Assembly (NCBI GenBank): GCA_907163375.1 | Contig: CAJQUW010000506.1 | Coordinates: 124,001-188,000 of the forward strand | DNA length: 64,000 bases | Origin: Prostheceraeus crozeri | Lineage: Eukaryota > Platyhelminthes > Polycladida > Euryleptidae | Direction of reading: 5' to 3' | Shown here: piece after piece, positions 1 to 10,489 of the stretch | Position numbering within the stretch: position 1 is the stretch's first letter | Layout of the letters: every line of letters starts with the position of its first letter | Position numbers and translations under genes: made by a program | Notes under the pieces: generated by a model | What the model saw: the letters and a program-made list of their open reading frames with translations, nothing else | Databases searched by the model: none | What the model was told of the DNA's origin: nothing

Positions 1-177
1 TTTTCTTAGATCAGCTGATTGTTAAAGCCAACTAAACTGAGAGAAACCAGAATATCTAGCCAATATCCTGAAATCACAGTAGAAATAATACTTTCTAGGT
101 TCAACAAAATAAATTTAACAGACGCATTAACTTTTGGTGGGATTATTTGATTAACCCTTTCCAGGCCACATAGCTGC

Positions 178-193
178 GACGCGTATACGCGTC
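178..193. repeat. 16-bp perfect palindrome in the piggyBac subterminal region
   Basis: GACGCGTATACGCGTC is a perfect palindrome 23 bp inside the left end of the piggyBac element. Subterminal palindromes or internal repeats near piggyBac ends often belong to the transposase binding region; that role here is inference. Confidence 0.7.
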
Positions 194-540
194 TTTTGTT
201 TATATTCAAATGTGTTCGAGTCTTCTATCAACTGGAAGATATCCATACGTCTTGAAGATCTGCCTGGCTGTCAGACAGGCTCATTAAAGTTCTTCCGATC
301 GACTGTTGCAGACACACACACGCGCGCGCTTATAACCTTGCAGCATCGCTACGGCAATGTTTCGCTGCTTGTTCATAACAATAGAACTGCGCAAACTTTA
401 GTGCTTCGATCGCGTGTAACTGTGTTCTTATTGGAGGACAAAGAACTTGTGTGATCGAAATACACTACGATGTCACTTTCAGGTCATTATTATCATCGAA
501 TTCACATTAAGCAACCGTCAGTTCTATGACGCCGTTTTCT

Positions 541-782
541 ATGAGCACCCGTCCGCGACGAATTCGATCACCGGTACTTCGATATGGATTCGACGCTGAC
601 ATGTCATCTGATGTTGATAATGGCATGCATGTACAAGATATTTCCCAACATGAAAGTCACAGTGACATACATAAGCACTTCGAGTGACGAAACAAGTGAT
701 GCAGGTGAACCTATTATCAACCGGAGCGTTAGATGGACACAAGTGTTTTCACCTAATGATGCAGCGCCAACACATGCATTTT
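541..782 (+). pseudogene. piggyBac transposase N-terminal fragment
   Basis: Starting at ATG 541 the frame reads an acidic, Ser-rich N-terminus (MSTRPRRIRSPVLRYGFDA, then DMSSDVDN), as is usual for piggyBac transposases. After a frame change the peptide ends in SVRWTQVFSPNDAAPTHAF, which resembles the W-T-x(n)-F motif just before the conserved domain of the family. Reading stops at 782. The sequence AAG|GTCAGT at the end could be an old splice donor or an insertion border. No nuclease residues are present in this piece. The call depends mainly on the element's TTAA ends and the second fragment at 3.3 kb. Confidence 0.55.
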
Positions 783-784
783 AA

Positions 785-3300
785 GGTCAGTCAGGTTGAA
801 AGCATAATCTAGCACCATCAACCAAAGTGTCTAAATATGTTAAGTGTGCAATCAACTCATTGCTCTAATGTATTTTTTTGGCGACAAGTCACTGTGCCCA
901 GAGTAACCAGCTGTAGGAAATTCCATCGTCATCATGAGAATTGAACGAGATGATCCCACACTAACAACTCGACTTTTACACTTGCGACGTCATACTGAAT
1001 CGTTGTCTGACTGTTGTTATTAAAGAGTAAAGCAGGCAGCGACAGACAATGACTAAGTGAGACTGTGTGAACGACAGGCTGAATGGCGCATGGTGTTATA
1101 AATTTTGCTGTGGAAGAATCATTCTGACAGCATAAAATGGCGTCTGGTAAGTGTTGTTAATGATAGTTGGTTTATCAAACTTAAATCGTCAAATTTGCGC
1201 AACACCTAGTGAAAGGTCTACATATTATACAATTGATGTTTCATGAACACGGTTCTACATCTCAGTTAGCAAGAATATAGCTTTTTAGTGCCAACTCATT
1301 TATGTTCAACTGCATAGTCCACTAAATCTCATTTATGACAATGTTCATTGTTGACGTACATCCCATTCATCTAGTGGTTCATCTAGTGTAAAATATTATG
1401 ACACATTTAACTGGATCAGTAAGTCGGTCAAATGTTTGGCATATAATGAAACTAAAAGCAACCACCATAAATGCAGACAGTGCGTTAATTTTCACCACGT
1501 GAACTATACATGAGCAACTAAATAAATTTCGCAAAGATGATCCGGTTCAACCCAGTTTACCACATGAATGTCATAAGAATAGCTTCTTCAAAGTTGCGAC
1601 GTTGAATAGTGAGCGTCCTTTAAGAACAGTTTCAGTAGGCCTATTTAAGAAAAATGAACGGCAGCTGACGAAAGGTGGTGCAATATGTGAGTTAGTACTT
1701 TCATTTTAAGAAAATAAGAGGTTCTGCAGCCTAATTCATTCAGCTAATATAAAGTTGATTTTGTATTACCAACTCATGACCTGATTTGATGATGACTGAT
1801 CAGACACTAAATGACATATTATTCGCACGCAATGTTGCGTGTAAATAACCGGATAACTGAGGCCCAGTTATTCCCCCGTGAAAGTGTGTACCAACAGCCG
1901 AAACTATGCAGTGAGGTTATTTAGACGATACAATTTGTCTAACACAATCTAACACCAACTTGTAATGACGTTGTTCGCAATTGCTTGTTATTTTATTTTT
2001 TATCTAAGCTTATAGCCGAAGCTTAATAATCAAATTCTTATCAATTTAGAAAAGGTCTTCCTTCAACCAAAAAATATATATGAACTGCAAGTTTACAAAA
2101 TAACCATCTCACATCTTATTTTGTGTACAATATACATTTATAGAATAAAGCATGTGTGTGTACTAGGATGAAACAAAGATCTCTCATAAAGATGAGAAAA
2201 ATGGCAAGTGAAAAATATGAAGCTATAAGATACTATTTCATAAAATTCTTCATTATGAATGCCTACAAATCATCAAAATGTAAAGTTAACTCACTCATCT
2301 AAATGGATCGTTTCCTACAATCTGATGCAATACATAAGCTTCTTTGATGCTTATAGGTTATCTCTCCCAAATTTATCTAGAATCTGCAAGACTCGTCACC
2401 AAACTTCGAATGCACGTACTTAAGCATATTTTCTACCTACATACAAAATTTTGTGCAGATCGGACAAGTACTTCTTGCATTATAGACGATAACGTAAAGT
2501 GTAGCGATGTCAACAGCTGCAATTTTATATAAATTTCGTTGGAAGACCTTTTGCGAATTGATACAGCCTATAATATTCTAACCGATAAAATCAAATCTAC
2601 TTAATTCAATGTCCGATGTCCCAAATGTTTTAACTTGCTTCTGAATATTTCGTGTTGCTTTCCATTTTTTGTTGTGAATATAGTTTTATTTTTCAGCGAT
2701 TGCCGGAAGCCGAGGAACTATTGTGTTAATTGCTCAATATATTCAAATGCAGTTAATACATAGCATCTGCAGCTTAAGGCAGGATCATCATTCATCATTT
2801 TTCCATATTTGCATCAGACCGGTCACTAGCTAACAATCAATCATTTAAGTGATACATCGATATTTTAGTGATCATTTTAGTGAATTGAAATCTAAAACTG
2901 ATCAATGAATGCATGCACAACTGATTATCAACAAGAAGATGAAGTATTTGTAGATTCCAGACAAAGATTACAATATGTTCAGTGGGCAAAAGTTGGTAAA
3001 TGCATTAATATAGGAAACATCATATAGGCCCACATCAATGTGTAGATAAATGATTAATTAATGTCTATGCCAAATCAACTCTGACATTCTAGCCATAGAA
3101 ATGGAACTTCATCTATGTTTTTGTCTTCCAAGCGTCTACGGATAACTGTGATTTTTCGCTGATTCATAGTTTTGACATAGATATTCAGTCCCTTCCCTTT
3201 AATTCAATACTCTCATGTTATTAATTGAGATATCAAATAAAACTGCTTATAAGAGCTAGCGAAAAAGTAATATCATAGATGTCCCCACAAATCATGCTTT
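785..3300. other. Non-coding DNA inside the piggyBac copy
   Basis: About 2.5 kb of AT-rich sequence separates the two transposase pieces. I see no coding similarity, no clear terminal inverted repeats of a nested element and no RNA gene. It could be an intron, a decayed insertion, or filler acquired during internal rearrangement. Confidence 0.5.
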
Positions 3301-3302
3301 GA

Positions 3303-3560
3303 TTGCATACATACTTCACTTATATACTTACTTTGCCATCAACCATTGAAGACTACATCCGAATATTTCTGCCAGATCAATTGATAGAAGAAATTAGCGA
3401 TTGGACAAATAAGCGAGCTAGTATCTTTGCAGCAAGGAACGACACATCGTCGACTTATGTGGACACTACTACCGAAGAGATGAAGGTGTTCATTGGTTTA
3501 TCTTAGGGAATGGGAATAATCAGGAGGCCCACAGTGGAATCCTACTGTGCCACTGAGTAT
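3303..3560 (+). pseudogene. piggyBac transposase, start of the conserved domain
   Basis: The frame contains LPSTIEDYIRIFLPDQLIEE, then TNKRASIF, then TTEEMKVFIGLS and, past one stop codon, GMGIIRRPTVESY. This matches the order in piggyBac/PGBD proteins: LP, a helix ending in lie-iv, TN, an E-(I/M)-K-x-F-x-G block, and MG-x-x-x-x-P-x-x-x-Y. Coding similarity ends near 3560, before the first catalytic Asp. It is a plain DNA transposon relic with one in-frame stop after the GLS residues. The preceding 2.5 kb separate it from its N-terminal partner. Confidence 0.8.
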
Positions 3561-3756
3561 TTGATGAAGACGCCGTAAATTTATAAATGACATTTGCACG
3601 TCATCAGCACGATTTTATAATCAGAATATATGTTTTGTTGACTAATTAAATATGTATAAATGTAGTAAAATACTAGCAATGTAAAGCATGAAAATTCGCC
3701 TTTTTTCGGCTGCATAGGTGGAATTAGAGTAAAGGCTGCGGATGGGAAAGGGTTAA

Positions 3757-4130
3757 GATGGTTGTGTATAGTGATTTCACATAAATTGTTAATTTGCATC
3801 AACCTACTAACCTTCTCATAATTAAGTAAAAACTATTTATAGGATATATTTGGCCTATATGACACATTAACGATAGGTCTATTACTCCTGAACCATACCG
3901 CATCCGCATCAGTAGATTTGGAGAAAATGTATATTCTGGTATGTGACCTATTAGCATCAAAATTACTCACATTGAAGTCATGTGGATAGCGAAAAGGTAG
4001 ATGCAACACTATAGTTTCATGAAACTTGAACCACGATTTTTTCACCTAAAATGAGGAATGCACTTCCACTTTGTTTGAGATTAACTTGAAATCAGTTAAA
4101 GCATCTGTATATTCTGATCAGACTGGTATC
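3757..4130. other. No feature seen
   Basis: The stretch between the piggyBac right end and the foldback element is AT-rich, with no coding similarity and no repeat structure that I can support. Confidence 0.5.
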
Positions 4131-5337
4131 GGGCTATTACTAAAAGAAATTAAAGCCAAAATTCCAAATTACTAAAGGACACAAAAACCAAAATAGTCCA
4201 CTTTCAGACCATTTTAAAGAAAAATAAAGGTGTCCATGGATCAAAGCAGCTCGAAAAACCCCTTATAGCAGACTACTTTATCAGAAAATGAAAGGAAATA
4301 CTCAAAAACGCTAATTCAAATTTAATGTAAATTTTCGAAAGAACACATTTATACCATTAACCGTAACTTTGCCAATTGTTAATATTTATCAATCAAGCTT
4401 CACACACACATTCTCTGGATCACTATCTAGGTGGCAGCATAACACCCGAGTCCTAGGTAGTCACAACCCAAAGATATCGGAATTTAAAACACGTATATTT
4501 TCATGTAAATGTTCGAAAATCGGCATTTACACCTATAACCATAACTGTGCCAATTTCTAATAAATTTTACTCTCGATATAACGCCACTCGATGTAACGTC
4601 AAATTCATTTAACGCTCATCTTTTTACAGAACAAAAAGATTTTAGCATTAAATATTCGGTTTAACGCCAGATTTCATGAACCGCCATCCGCCCATGACAT
4701 TATGGGACAAAACGTTTAATTTAGCAGTACATTCTCGATATAACACCAATCCCAGATCTCAATAGCGTGTTGACGAATTACTTTTCGATAGGTAGTTGTG
4801 AAACTTTTGATGATGATTGGAGACAATGATAACACCCCAATATGACATCTCACTTCCAACCATGTGACGCAGGTATAATAAAGGCTTTTAAGACGTGTCA
4901 TTACAGCAAATTATACACTGCATATTTATGCTGATAATGAGAACCACATCTCCATCACAGTGGCTGGTGCAATTCGATTCTGTCATTCCTGAAAAAATCA
5001 TCTTCAGGTTGTGACTACCTAGGATTCGGATGTTATGCAGCCACTAGATAGTGATTCAGAGAATGTGTGTGTGAAGCTTCATTGATAAATATTAACAATT
5101 GGCAAAGTTACGGTTAATGGTGTAAATGTGTTCTTTCGAAAATTTACATTAAATTTGAATTAGCGTTTTTGAGTATTTCCTTTCATTTTCTGATAAAGTA
5201 GTCCGTTATAAGGGGTTTTTCGAGCTGCTTTGATCCATGGACACCTTTATTTTTCTTTAAAATGGTCTGGAAGTGGACTATTTTGGCTTTGGTTTCTTAT
5301 AGTAATTTGGAATTTTGGTTTCTTTTAGTAATAGCCC
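4131..5337. mobile_element. Foldback-type element with arms of about 335 bp
   Basis: The left arm (4131-4468) and right arm (5008-5337) are long inverted repeats. The left begins GGGCTATTACTAAAAGAAA and the right ends with its reverse complement. Matching continues through the TTCGAAA, AAGCTTC and CCTAGGTAGTCACAACC segments with scattered mismatches. The central 540 bp spacer contains a diverged direct copy of part of the arm (4503-4570 resembles 4326-4390) and no protein similarity. The flanks share only TATC, offset by three bases, so the target duplication is unclear and the superfamily is not assigned. It is probably a non-autonomous DNA transposon. Confidence 0.75.
4571..4751. repeat. 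TCTCGATATAAC-bounded segment, pogo/Tigger-like
   Basis: The motif TCTCGATATAACGCC occurs near 4571 and TCTCGATATAACACC near 4734, with related GATGTAACG and GGTTTAACGCC copies between. Clusters of CGATATAACG-type repeats are typical of the ends of pogo/Tigger-like elements. No transposase is present. It is a weak remnant call inside the spacer of the foldback element. Confidence 0.3.
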
Positions 5338-5507
5338 TGATATCGCTATTCAAATTTCTAAAATCAAAATAAAATAAATTTCTTAAGTTTCATCTAAAAG
5401 TGGATTAGTCGACCTCTATTTGGGCTAACCCAAACCACTATCCGTATTCAATAGACCATTTTATTGTAAAATGGTATTTTGTTAAATCATCTTCTGTTGA
5501 AATGTAG

Positions 5508-5659
5508 AGGAAGAAGCTGAAGACGAAATTGAAGAAGATAAAGAAGACGAAGAAAGGAAAGAAGACGAGGAAAAATATCTTGAGGAAGACACAGGACTAA
5601 GAAATAAGAAGCGTAGAAGATCCAAAGTGATTGACTTTAGAGCATACCGTATAAACTGA
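5508..5659 (+). CDS. Candidate terminal exon, acidic tail with basic C-terminus
   Basis: A possible acceptor (GAAATGTAG, with AG at 5506-5507) is followed by an open frame of about 50 codons that reads EEEAEDEIEEDKEDEERKED, then EEKYLEEDTG, then NKKRRRSKVIDFRAYRIN and a TGA stop. The pattern is a very acidic helix followed by a KKRRR nuclear-localisation-like cluster. I do not recognise the protein. Acidic low-complexity frames arise easily from GAA/GAAG-rich DNA, so this may be spurious; the basic cluster and the mixed residues after it make it slightly more credible. The Ser-rich frame on the opposite strand is its shadow. Confidence 0.25.
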
Positions 5660-6427
5660 AAAAGAATGTAAGGAGTGAAAATATATTCAATTGTTTTATG
5701 AATGATTTTTTCATTGTAAAGCTGACTTATACGGTAGGCTATATATGCCAGACTGATAATTTTCATGAAATTTACTGCTTTGTAACTCGGTTGGTGAAGG
5801 AGATATCGAAAGAAGAATAGAAATTTTAGCGTGATGTTCTGCAACAAAATTATCAAAATTTACGTAAATGCACGTCTGGAGCGATATTGCACCAATTTAT
5901 TGGTGCAATGCGAGCAAAGGGCTTTTCAATACGTATGACCGGTTAACAAGCATAAATACCGATGAATAAAGAATGTCATTATCATGATTCAGCAAAATTG
6001 TGAACTTATTGCATAAAGGAATTTCTAAATTTGCAATGATTAAAAAGTTTGTTATCAAAGTTTTATAACGTATGAGTACTAGAAAGCTGCAGATTCCAAG
6101 TAAGAACATACAGTCGGTGTCTTGCAGTGTTTTCTCTAAAGATACAATAAATTGAAGCGTTCGAACACAATCGGGAACTCATTGTTCTTCGGAGTCCGTT
6201 CATGAAGGGTTACATTACATAGGTTAGATGAAATTATGTCATTCATTAATTTCATATTGGTGATCACACTAAACGCACATATTAACTGATAAGGCTATGC
6301 GCAATTAACTTAATTCTTCGCTGAATTCTTAAGATTTTTCCGCTTATAAAAAAGCGATTTGAATGCAATCATGGCATAATTTAACTGAGATCAGATAAGA
6401 AGGATTTTCGATACTAAAAATAGCATT
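5660..6427. other. No feature seen
   Basis: AT-rich sequence without coding similarity or recognisable repeats, between the candidate acidic exon and the short-motif array. Confidence 0.5.
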
Positions 6428-6596
6428 GAGGCGAGAATGCTACTTAATTATAATTGTTATCGATTTGAGGCGAAAGTGTTAGATATGAGGCGAGAGTGCT
6501 ATGAATGAGGCGAGAATGCTAATTAATATTACCACCATGAGGCGAGGGTGCTAAATGTGAGGCGAGAGTGTTACTTATGGTGAGGCGAGAGTGTGC
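6428..6596 (+). repeat. Seven-copy GAGGCGAGAGTGCTA motif array
   Basis: Seven copies of a 15-bp motif (consensus GAGGCGAGAGTGCTA, changes mainly A/G at one place and C/T near the end) occur in the same orientation at 6428, about 6466, 6487, 6506, 6539, 6558 and 6582. The spacers are unequal (roughly 4 to 24 bp) and differ in sequence, so this is not a simple tandem repeat. It ends exactly where the microsatellite tail of the minus-strand LINE begins. Confidence 0.85.
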
Positions 6597-6627
6597 AATA
6601 ATATAATAATAATAATAATAATAATAG
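6597..6627. repeat. (AAT)n microsatellite, the 3' tail of the LINE
   Basis: A run of about nine AAT units. On the minus strand it follows GAAAATAAAGCATTCT, so it is the 3' terminal microsatellite of the LINE. RTE, CR1 and L2 clades commonly end in short tandem repeats instead of poly(A). Confidence 0.85.
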
Positions 6628-7009
6628 AATGCTTTATTTTCAATCAATACAACGAGCGGTATGACTGGTTACAGCAATTACATCATGTGAATCTCGAGTA
6701 TTTCACGAAACTTCCATTGTAGAGTGAGGAGGATCATCGTTGAGGTAGCAATTTCCGGGAGCGACGAACAACACGAGTAGGGTCTCTCACAGTAAAATAT
6801 TCGACAAGTGGATGAATATGGGGATTACCACTGATCTTTTTGATTAGTTTAACACACATTTTGTCCAGAAAGTCACGCAGATGGGGTTTGCCTTGAACAT
6901 TTGACCATCGAATTGCAAGACGGTATAGACGGTCAAGTCAGGCAGAAGCCAGGCAGAATTCGGCAGACGAGCAGATTCGTAGTAGGTATAGGGTGCACAA
7001 TACTTACTC

Positions 7010-7786
7010 TTACTCCACGTTTAACGTCCGTTGAATCCCATCTCCTGGGGCTGGACGGTTGATGGCTCTCCTCCATTCATCTCGGTTGGCAGCGAGTTCT
7101 TCGGGGATTCCTATTTTCTTCAGATCTTCTGAGACACATTGACGCCATGTTCTTCTTGGTCTTCCGACGGCTCGACGCCCTGGGACTTCCATGCTTTCCA
7201 CTCTGCCCAAGCAGTTTCCCTCATCCCTCTTTACATGACCGAACCATCTCAGACGCCCTCTTCTAACCCGATCTTCCAGCTCCTTCAGACCACACATTCT
7301 TGCCACTTCCGCACTTGATCTTCCGTCGCTCCATTTTACTCCTGCCATGTATCGCAGCATTCTCCGATCACATGCTCGCAATAGTTCAAACAACTTCTGT
7401 GTCAAGGACCATGTTTCTGAGCCATACATAAGGACAGATCGTATGCTGGACTCATACACATGAGCTCTGGATCTTAGGGGGACACTCTTGTTGTTCAGAA
7501 GTCTGGCTAACTCTCTCCATTTGGACCAAGCATTAGCTACCCGAGCTCTCACTGTCCTTTCTACTCCACCTTGACTGTCCAGCATATCTCCGAGATAGCA
7601 AAAGTGGCTAACCTCTTGTATGCTAGGACTACCATCAATTGTTACAGAGTCGTCTGTCGGAATATTGGTTGTATTTGCGCTTCGACACTTAGGACATTGG
7701 AAATGTGTCACTCCCACCAGAGAGCGCAGATGGGAACATCTTTTATGACACCACTTGTGGCATGAGGTACAGAGAATCGAATTCAC
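7010..7786 (-). pseudogene. LINE ORF, PHD-like zinc finger and C-terminal domain
   Basis: Just upstream of and into this frame the minus strand encodes CGCCGKGVGVNSILCTSC, then HKWCHKRC and finally FQCPKC, a Cys/His series with PHD-finger spacing. It is followed by FCYLGDML, a thumb-like region with YGSETW, and the C-terminal block LRWFGHVKRDEG with GRPRRTWRQCVSEDL typical of RTE-like and related LINEs. The zinc finger lies between the RT core and the thumb-like part. Its role is unknown; nucleic acid or chromatin binding are both possible. Confidence 0.85.
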
Positions 7787-8280
7787 CCCAACTCCTTTTC
7801 CACAACATCCACACCGTCATTTGCCAGATTTGATTGTTTCTTGCCGTTTCTTCCCTCCAGGTTAACTTTCATTCCCCTCTTCTCAATGCTGCTTTTCCAC
7901 CCACAAAGCATTTGCTCCACATCGTTCTTCGTTTCAACAGTCAATAAAATGTCATCAGCGTACAGGAGCTCCCATGGACCCTCGCCTCGACACTCCTTGG
8001 ACAGTTCCTCCATCGCAGTGATAAAGAGAAGAGGACTGAGTGCAGAACCTTGATGGACTCCTACCTCTATCATAAACTCCTCCGATGTGCCTGCCATGGA
8101 GCTTACCTTTCACGTCAATCTCTCGTACAGTGACATCACAGATGCTACGAGGCCTTCTGGAATCCCTTGGCGTCTTAAGGCCCAAGCTATTACTTTTCGT
8201 GGAACACTATCGAAGGCTTTTTGAAGGTCAACAAAAACATGAAACAACCTTTTCTGTTTCACACAGTACTTCTCTTGCAG
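7783..8280 (-). pseudogene. LINE ORF, reverse transcriptase palm
   Basis: The first part reads VFVDLQKAFDSVPR (motif A, first catalytic Asp). After one in-frame stop comes the frame beginning at 8097: EVGVHQGSALSPLLF (motif B) and WELLYADDILL (motif C, with the YADD catalytic pair), then GMKVNLEGRNGKKQ (motifs D and E). All three catalytic aspartates are present. The frame changes near 7800, before the zinc-finger region. Confidence 0.9.
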
Positions 8281-9138
8281 CTACCGCAGAATGAAGATCG
8301 CATCGGTCGTCGACTCTCCAGTGCGGAATCCAAATTGCCGCTCGTCTATTTGCATGAACTTCTTCAACCTCATTTCGAGAACCTTTTCGAATATTTTCAT
8401 ACCGTGTTCAAGCAGCCGTATTCCCCTGTAATTTCCACATTCCATCGCATCGCCTTTACCTTTGTAAAGTGGAATAGTTACGCTGCTTTGCCATGATGGA
8501 GGTACTTTTCCTGAGAACAAAGTACTTTGGAAGATACCTCTCAACACTTGAACCGCAGTTTCACCTGCTCCTTTGATGAGCTCAACCACCATGCCGGATG
8601 GTCCAGGAGCTTTCCCACTCTTCATGCTCGCTATAGCATGCCTTATTTCTGCCTCCGTAACTTCCTCCAGGGGACCTTCCGTCACTTCTGTCTCAAAGTC
8701 ATTTTGCATATTGAGCAGATTTTCGAAATATTCCTTCCATCTTTTACTGATCTGATCCTCAGTTAGGATTATTTCACCGTCTTCGCCTTTGATATATCTT
8801 GAACCACTGATGTCTTTCCGTTCGCTCTTCATCTGTCTTGCCAATCTGAACATTTTCTTATTCATTTCATTTCTGCTCGTCTCATTTACCCAGTTTTTCC
8901 AAGACTGATCCTTCGCTACTGCCACCTCTTTCTTTACCAGCTTCGACTTGATTTTGTAATCGGACCGATCTTCAACATTCTTTGTCGTCTGCCACTTCTT
9001 GAAGGCTGCTCTGCTAGTTTTAATGGCTTCTTGCACCCTGGCGTTCCACCACCAAGTCTCACGGTTGAACTGCCTACGCTTCCCATTTGTTTTGCCACAT
9101 AGCTTCCTGGCCGTCTCTAACATTTTCTCATGAAACAT
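8281..9138 (-). pseudogene. LINE ORF, reverse transcriptase N-terminal part
   Basis: The peptide has a basic linker (QFNRETWWWNARVQEAIK), then the RT0-RT2 blocks: AIASMKSGKAPGPSGM, PPSWQSSVTIPLYKGKG, CGNYRGIRLLEHGMKI and QFGFRTGESTTDAIFILR. These are the standard fingers motifs of non-LTR reverse transcriptases. A stop codon follows ILR; the frame then continues with QEKYCVKQKRLFHVFVDLQK, the catalytic motif A, on the way to 8100. Confidence 0.9.
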
Positions 9139-9757
9139 CTCCCATCACTCCATTGTTTTCTTTTTCTTGAGTCATCTGTTGTCTCAGCGATTCTTCGAAT
9201 TCCTTCTTCAGATCTTTTGCGCTCAGTTTCCAAACTTTGATCTTCTTCTTGCAACTCTTCCTATCTTTCACTTCCAACCCACTTTTCCTCTTTATGTCCA
9301 TCACCAGAATCCGATGTTGCAGAAGACAGGCTTCGCCAGGGATCACCTTGCAATCTCTCACCACACCGGCATCCTGTTGTTTTACCAACAAGAAGTCTAT
9401 CTGGGTTTGATGGTCACCACTCTTGTACGTTATTTTCTTCTTCATGCCCTTTGAGAAAAATGTGTTCATCACCTTCAAACCATTGCTTTGGCAGAATTCA
9501 AGGATTCTGTTCCCTTCACTGTTTGCTTGCCCGTATCCAAAGGGACCAACACTTTCTTCGAAACCAGCTCTGTCATTCCCAATGTGACCATTTAGGTCTC
9601 CGGCTACAATAACGCTTTCAGATGAGGGTACGCGCATTATTTCATCGTCCAGTCTCCCCCAAAAGGCATCCTTTTCGACATCTGACTTCCCAGCCTGGGG
9701 CGCATACACTGAAAAAATGTGTGTCACTTTGACGTCAAGGATAAGTCGAATTTTCAT
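9128..9757 (-). pseudogene. LINE ORF, APE endonuclease C-terminal part
   Basis: The peptide holds VYAPQAG, the catalytic AGDLNGHIG (about residues 52-60), YKSGDHQTQIDFLLV (about 112-126) and the terminal LLQHRILVMDI His block of the endonuclease. All catalytic blocks of an APE-type nicking endonuclease are therefore visible. A Lys/Glu-rich linker to the RT follows. The frame shifts near 9130, where the next piece (9138-8281) takes over. Confidence 0.9.
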
Positions 9758-9763
9758 TATCCT

Positions 9764-10132
9764 TTAAGTTAATCTCTCTACTTCCAGCACATCACTGGTC
9801 AAGCATTCTTTTAGCAGGATACCAACTCCTCCTCTGCTTGACTTCTCTCCAGACCACCAAAATTTGTACTTTTCATCGCCTTCACCGATGTATTTGCATC
9901 CACAACCTTTGAATTGGGTCTCCTGCACACAGCAGACATCAACTCCTCTTCTCAACATCTCAACCACCTCCCTACTTCTCCCATACATTGAGCCAACATT
10001 AGCTGTCCCAATGCGCAAGTTTTTCATTTTCTTCTCCCCGGACATTCTTCGCACCCCTTGCCTATTCAAAGGCTGCCGGTCACTAGGGGCCATTTGAGAG
10101 TGAGCCATTCCATAAAAAATACGGTGCTGCAA
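9764..10132 (-). pseudogene. LINE ORF, APE endonuclease N-terminal part
   Basis: The peptide contains LRIGTANVGSMYGRSREVVE and VDVCCVQETQFKG, the first two blocks of the exonuclease-endonuclease-phosphatase fold (the N of the TAN motif and the catalytic E of QET). The SRGGVGILL block follows. The frame ends at a TAA stop and continues in the same frame in the next piece (9757-9128), so a single nonsense change separates them. The start methionine at 10132 is only the first available; the true start may be at MKKMKNLRIG-like codons downstream. Confidence 0.85.
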
Positions 10133-10425
10133 TTTTTACGGCTGCATGCCCTTGCTGACGCCAACCATGATTATCCGTCATGGACCTAGCCTTTTCCCAT
10201 CAATAGATGGGAAGACCCTACAAGGTAAGGAGATTAATTTTTTAGAGACGGCGCCTCTCCGTCTCGACACTGACTTCAGGACAAATCCAGAAGACAGCCG
10301 CTAGCTGGTCAGGGACTGCTTATTCGAGCCAACGGCCTTATTTCGCAGCTAACCATCAGCCAATGATGGCCTCTCGCTATCCGCCACCTGCGACCCTGGA
10401 GGTAGCAGCCAGCTATGCCCCCCCT

Positions 10426-10482
10426 AATGTAGAACATTCAATGTAGTATCAATGTAGTACAATGTAGTAGAACAATGTAGAT
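10426..10482. repeat. Short AATGTAG repeats at the LINE 5' border
   Basis: Five imperfect copies of AATGTAG(T)A occur within about 57 bp just outside the 5' untranslated region of the minus-strand LINE. They may mark the original target or 5' junction. No clear long target duplication with the 3' end was seen. Confidence 0.6.
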
Positions 10483-10489
10483 CATTCTG

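Larger units (their letters stand above)
155..3752 (+). mobile_element. piggyBac-family DNA transposon, internally deleted
   Basis: The element is bounded by the canonical piggyBac target TTAA at 151-154 and 3753-3756. Its ends are inverted: CCCTTTCC follows the left TTAA and GGAAAGGG precedes the right one. Inside lie two plus-strand pieces of a piggyBac transposase (541-782 and about 3336-3560), separated by about 2.5 kb of non-coding AT-rich DNA. The second piece stops before the catalytic Asp triad region, and only about 190 bp remain to the right end, so the catalytic core is missing and the copy can only have been mobilised in trans. Ends and TTAA are read directly; family assignment rests on the ends plus the protein similarity. 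Confidence 0.88.
6600..10440 (-). mobile_element. RTE-like LINE, nearly full length
   Basis: The minus strand carries, in order, a 5' untranslated region (10440-10133), an apurinic-type endonuclease, a reverse transcriptase, a PHD-like zinc finger, a C-terminal basic domain, a 3' untranslated region with an AATAAA signal and an (ATT)n tail. The order APE then RT in a single polyprotein and the C-terminal GHV and RPRRTW motifs fit RTE-like elements, often annotated as craniofacial development protein 2-like. The reading frame is broken by a handful of stops and frame changes, so it is a decayed but nearly complete copy of about 3.8 kb. The clade call is by recognition, not by phylogeny. Confidence 0.85.

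Noticed and set aside
5482-5856. Ser-rich 124-codon frame on the minus strand
   Set aside because: It is the complement of a GAA/GAAG-rich stretch; low complexity and no domain.
6428-6596. CRISPR-like repeat/spacer pattern (15-bp repeats with variable spacers)
   Set aside because: Repeats are too short, spacers irregular (about 4-24 bp) and the context is eukaryotic.
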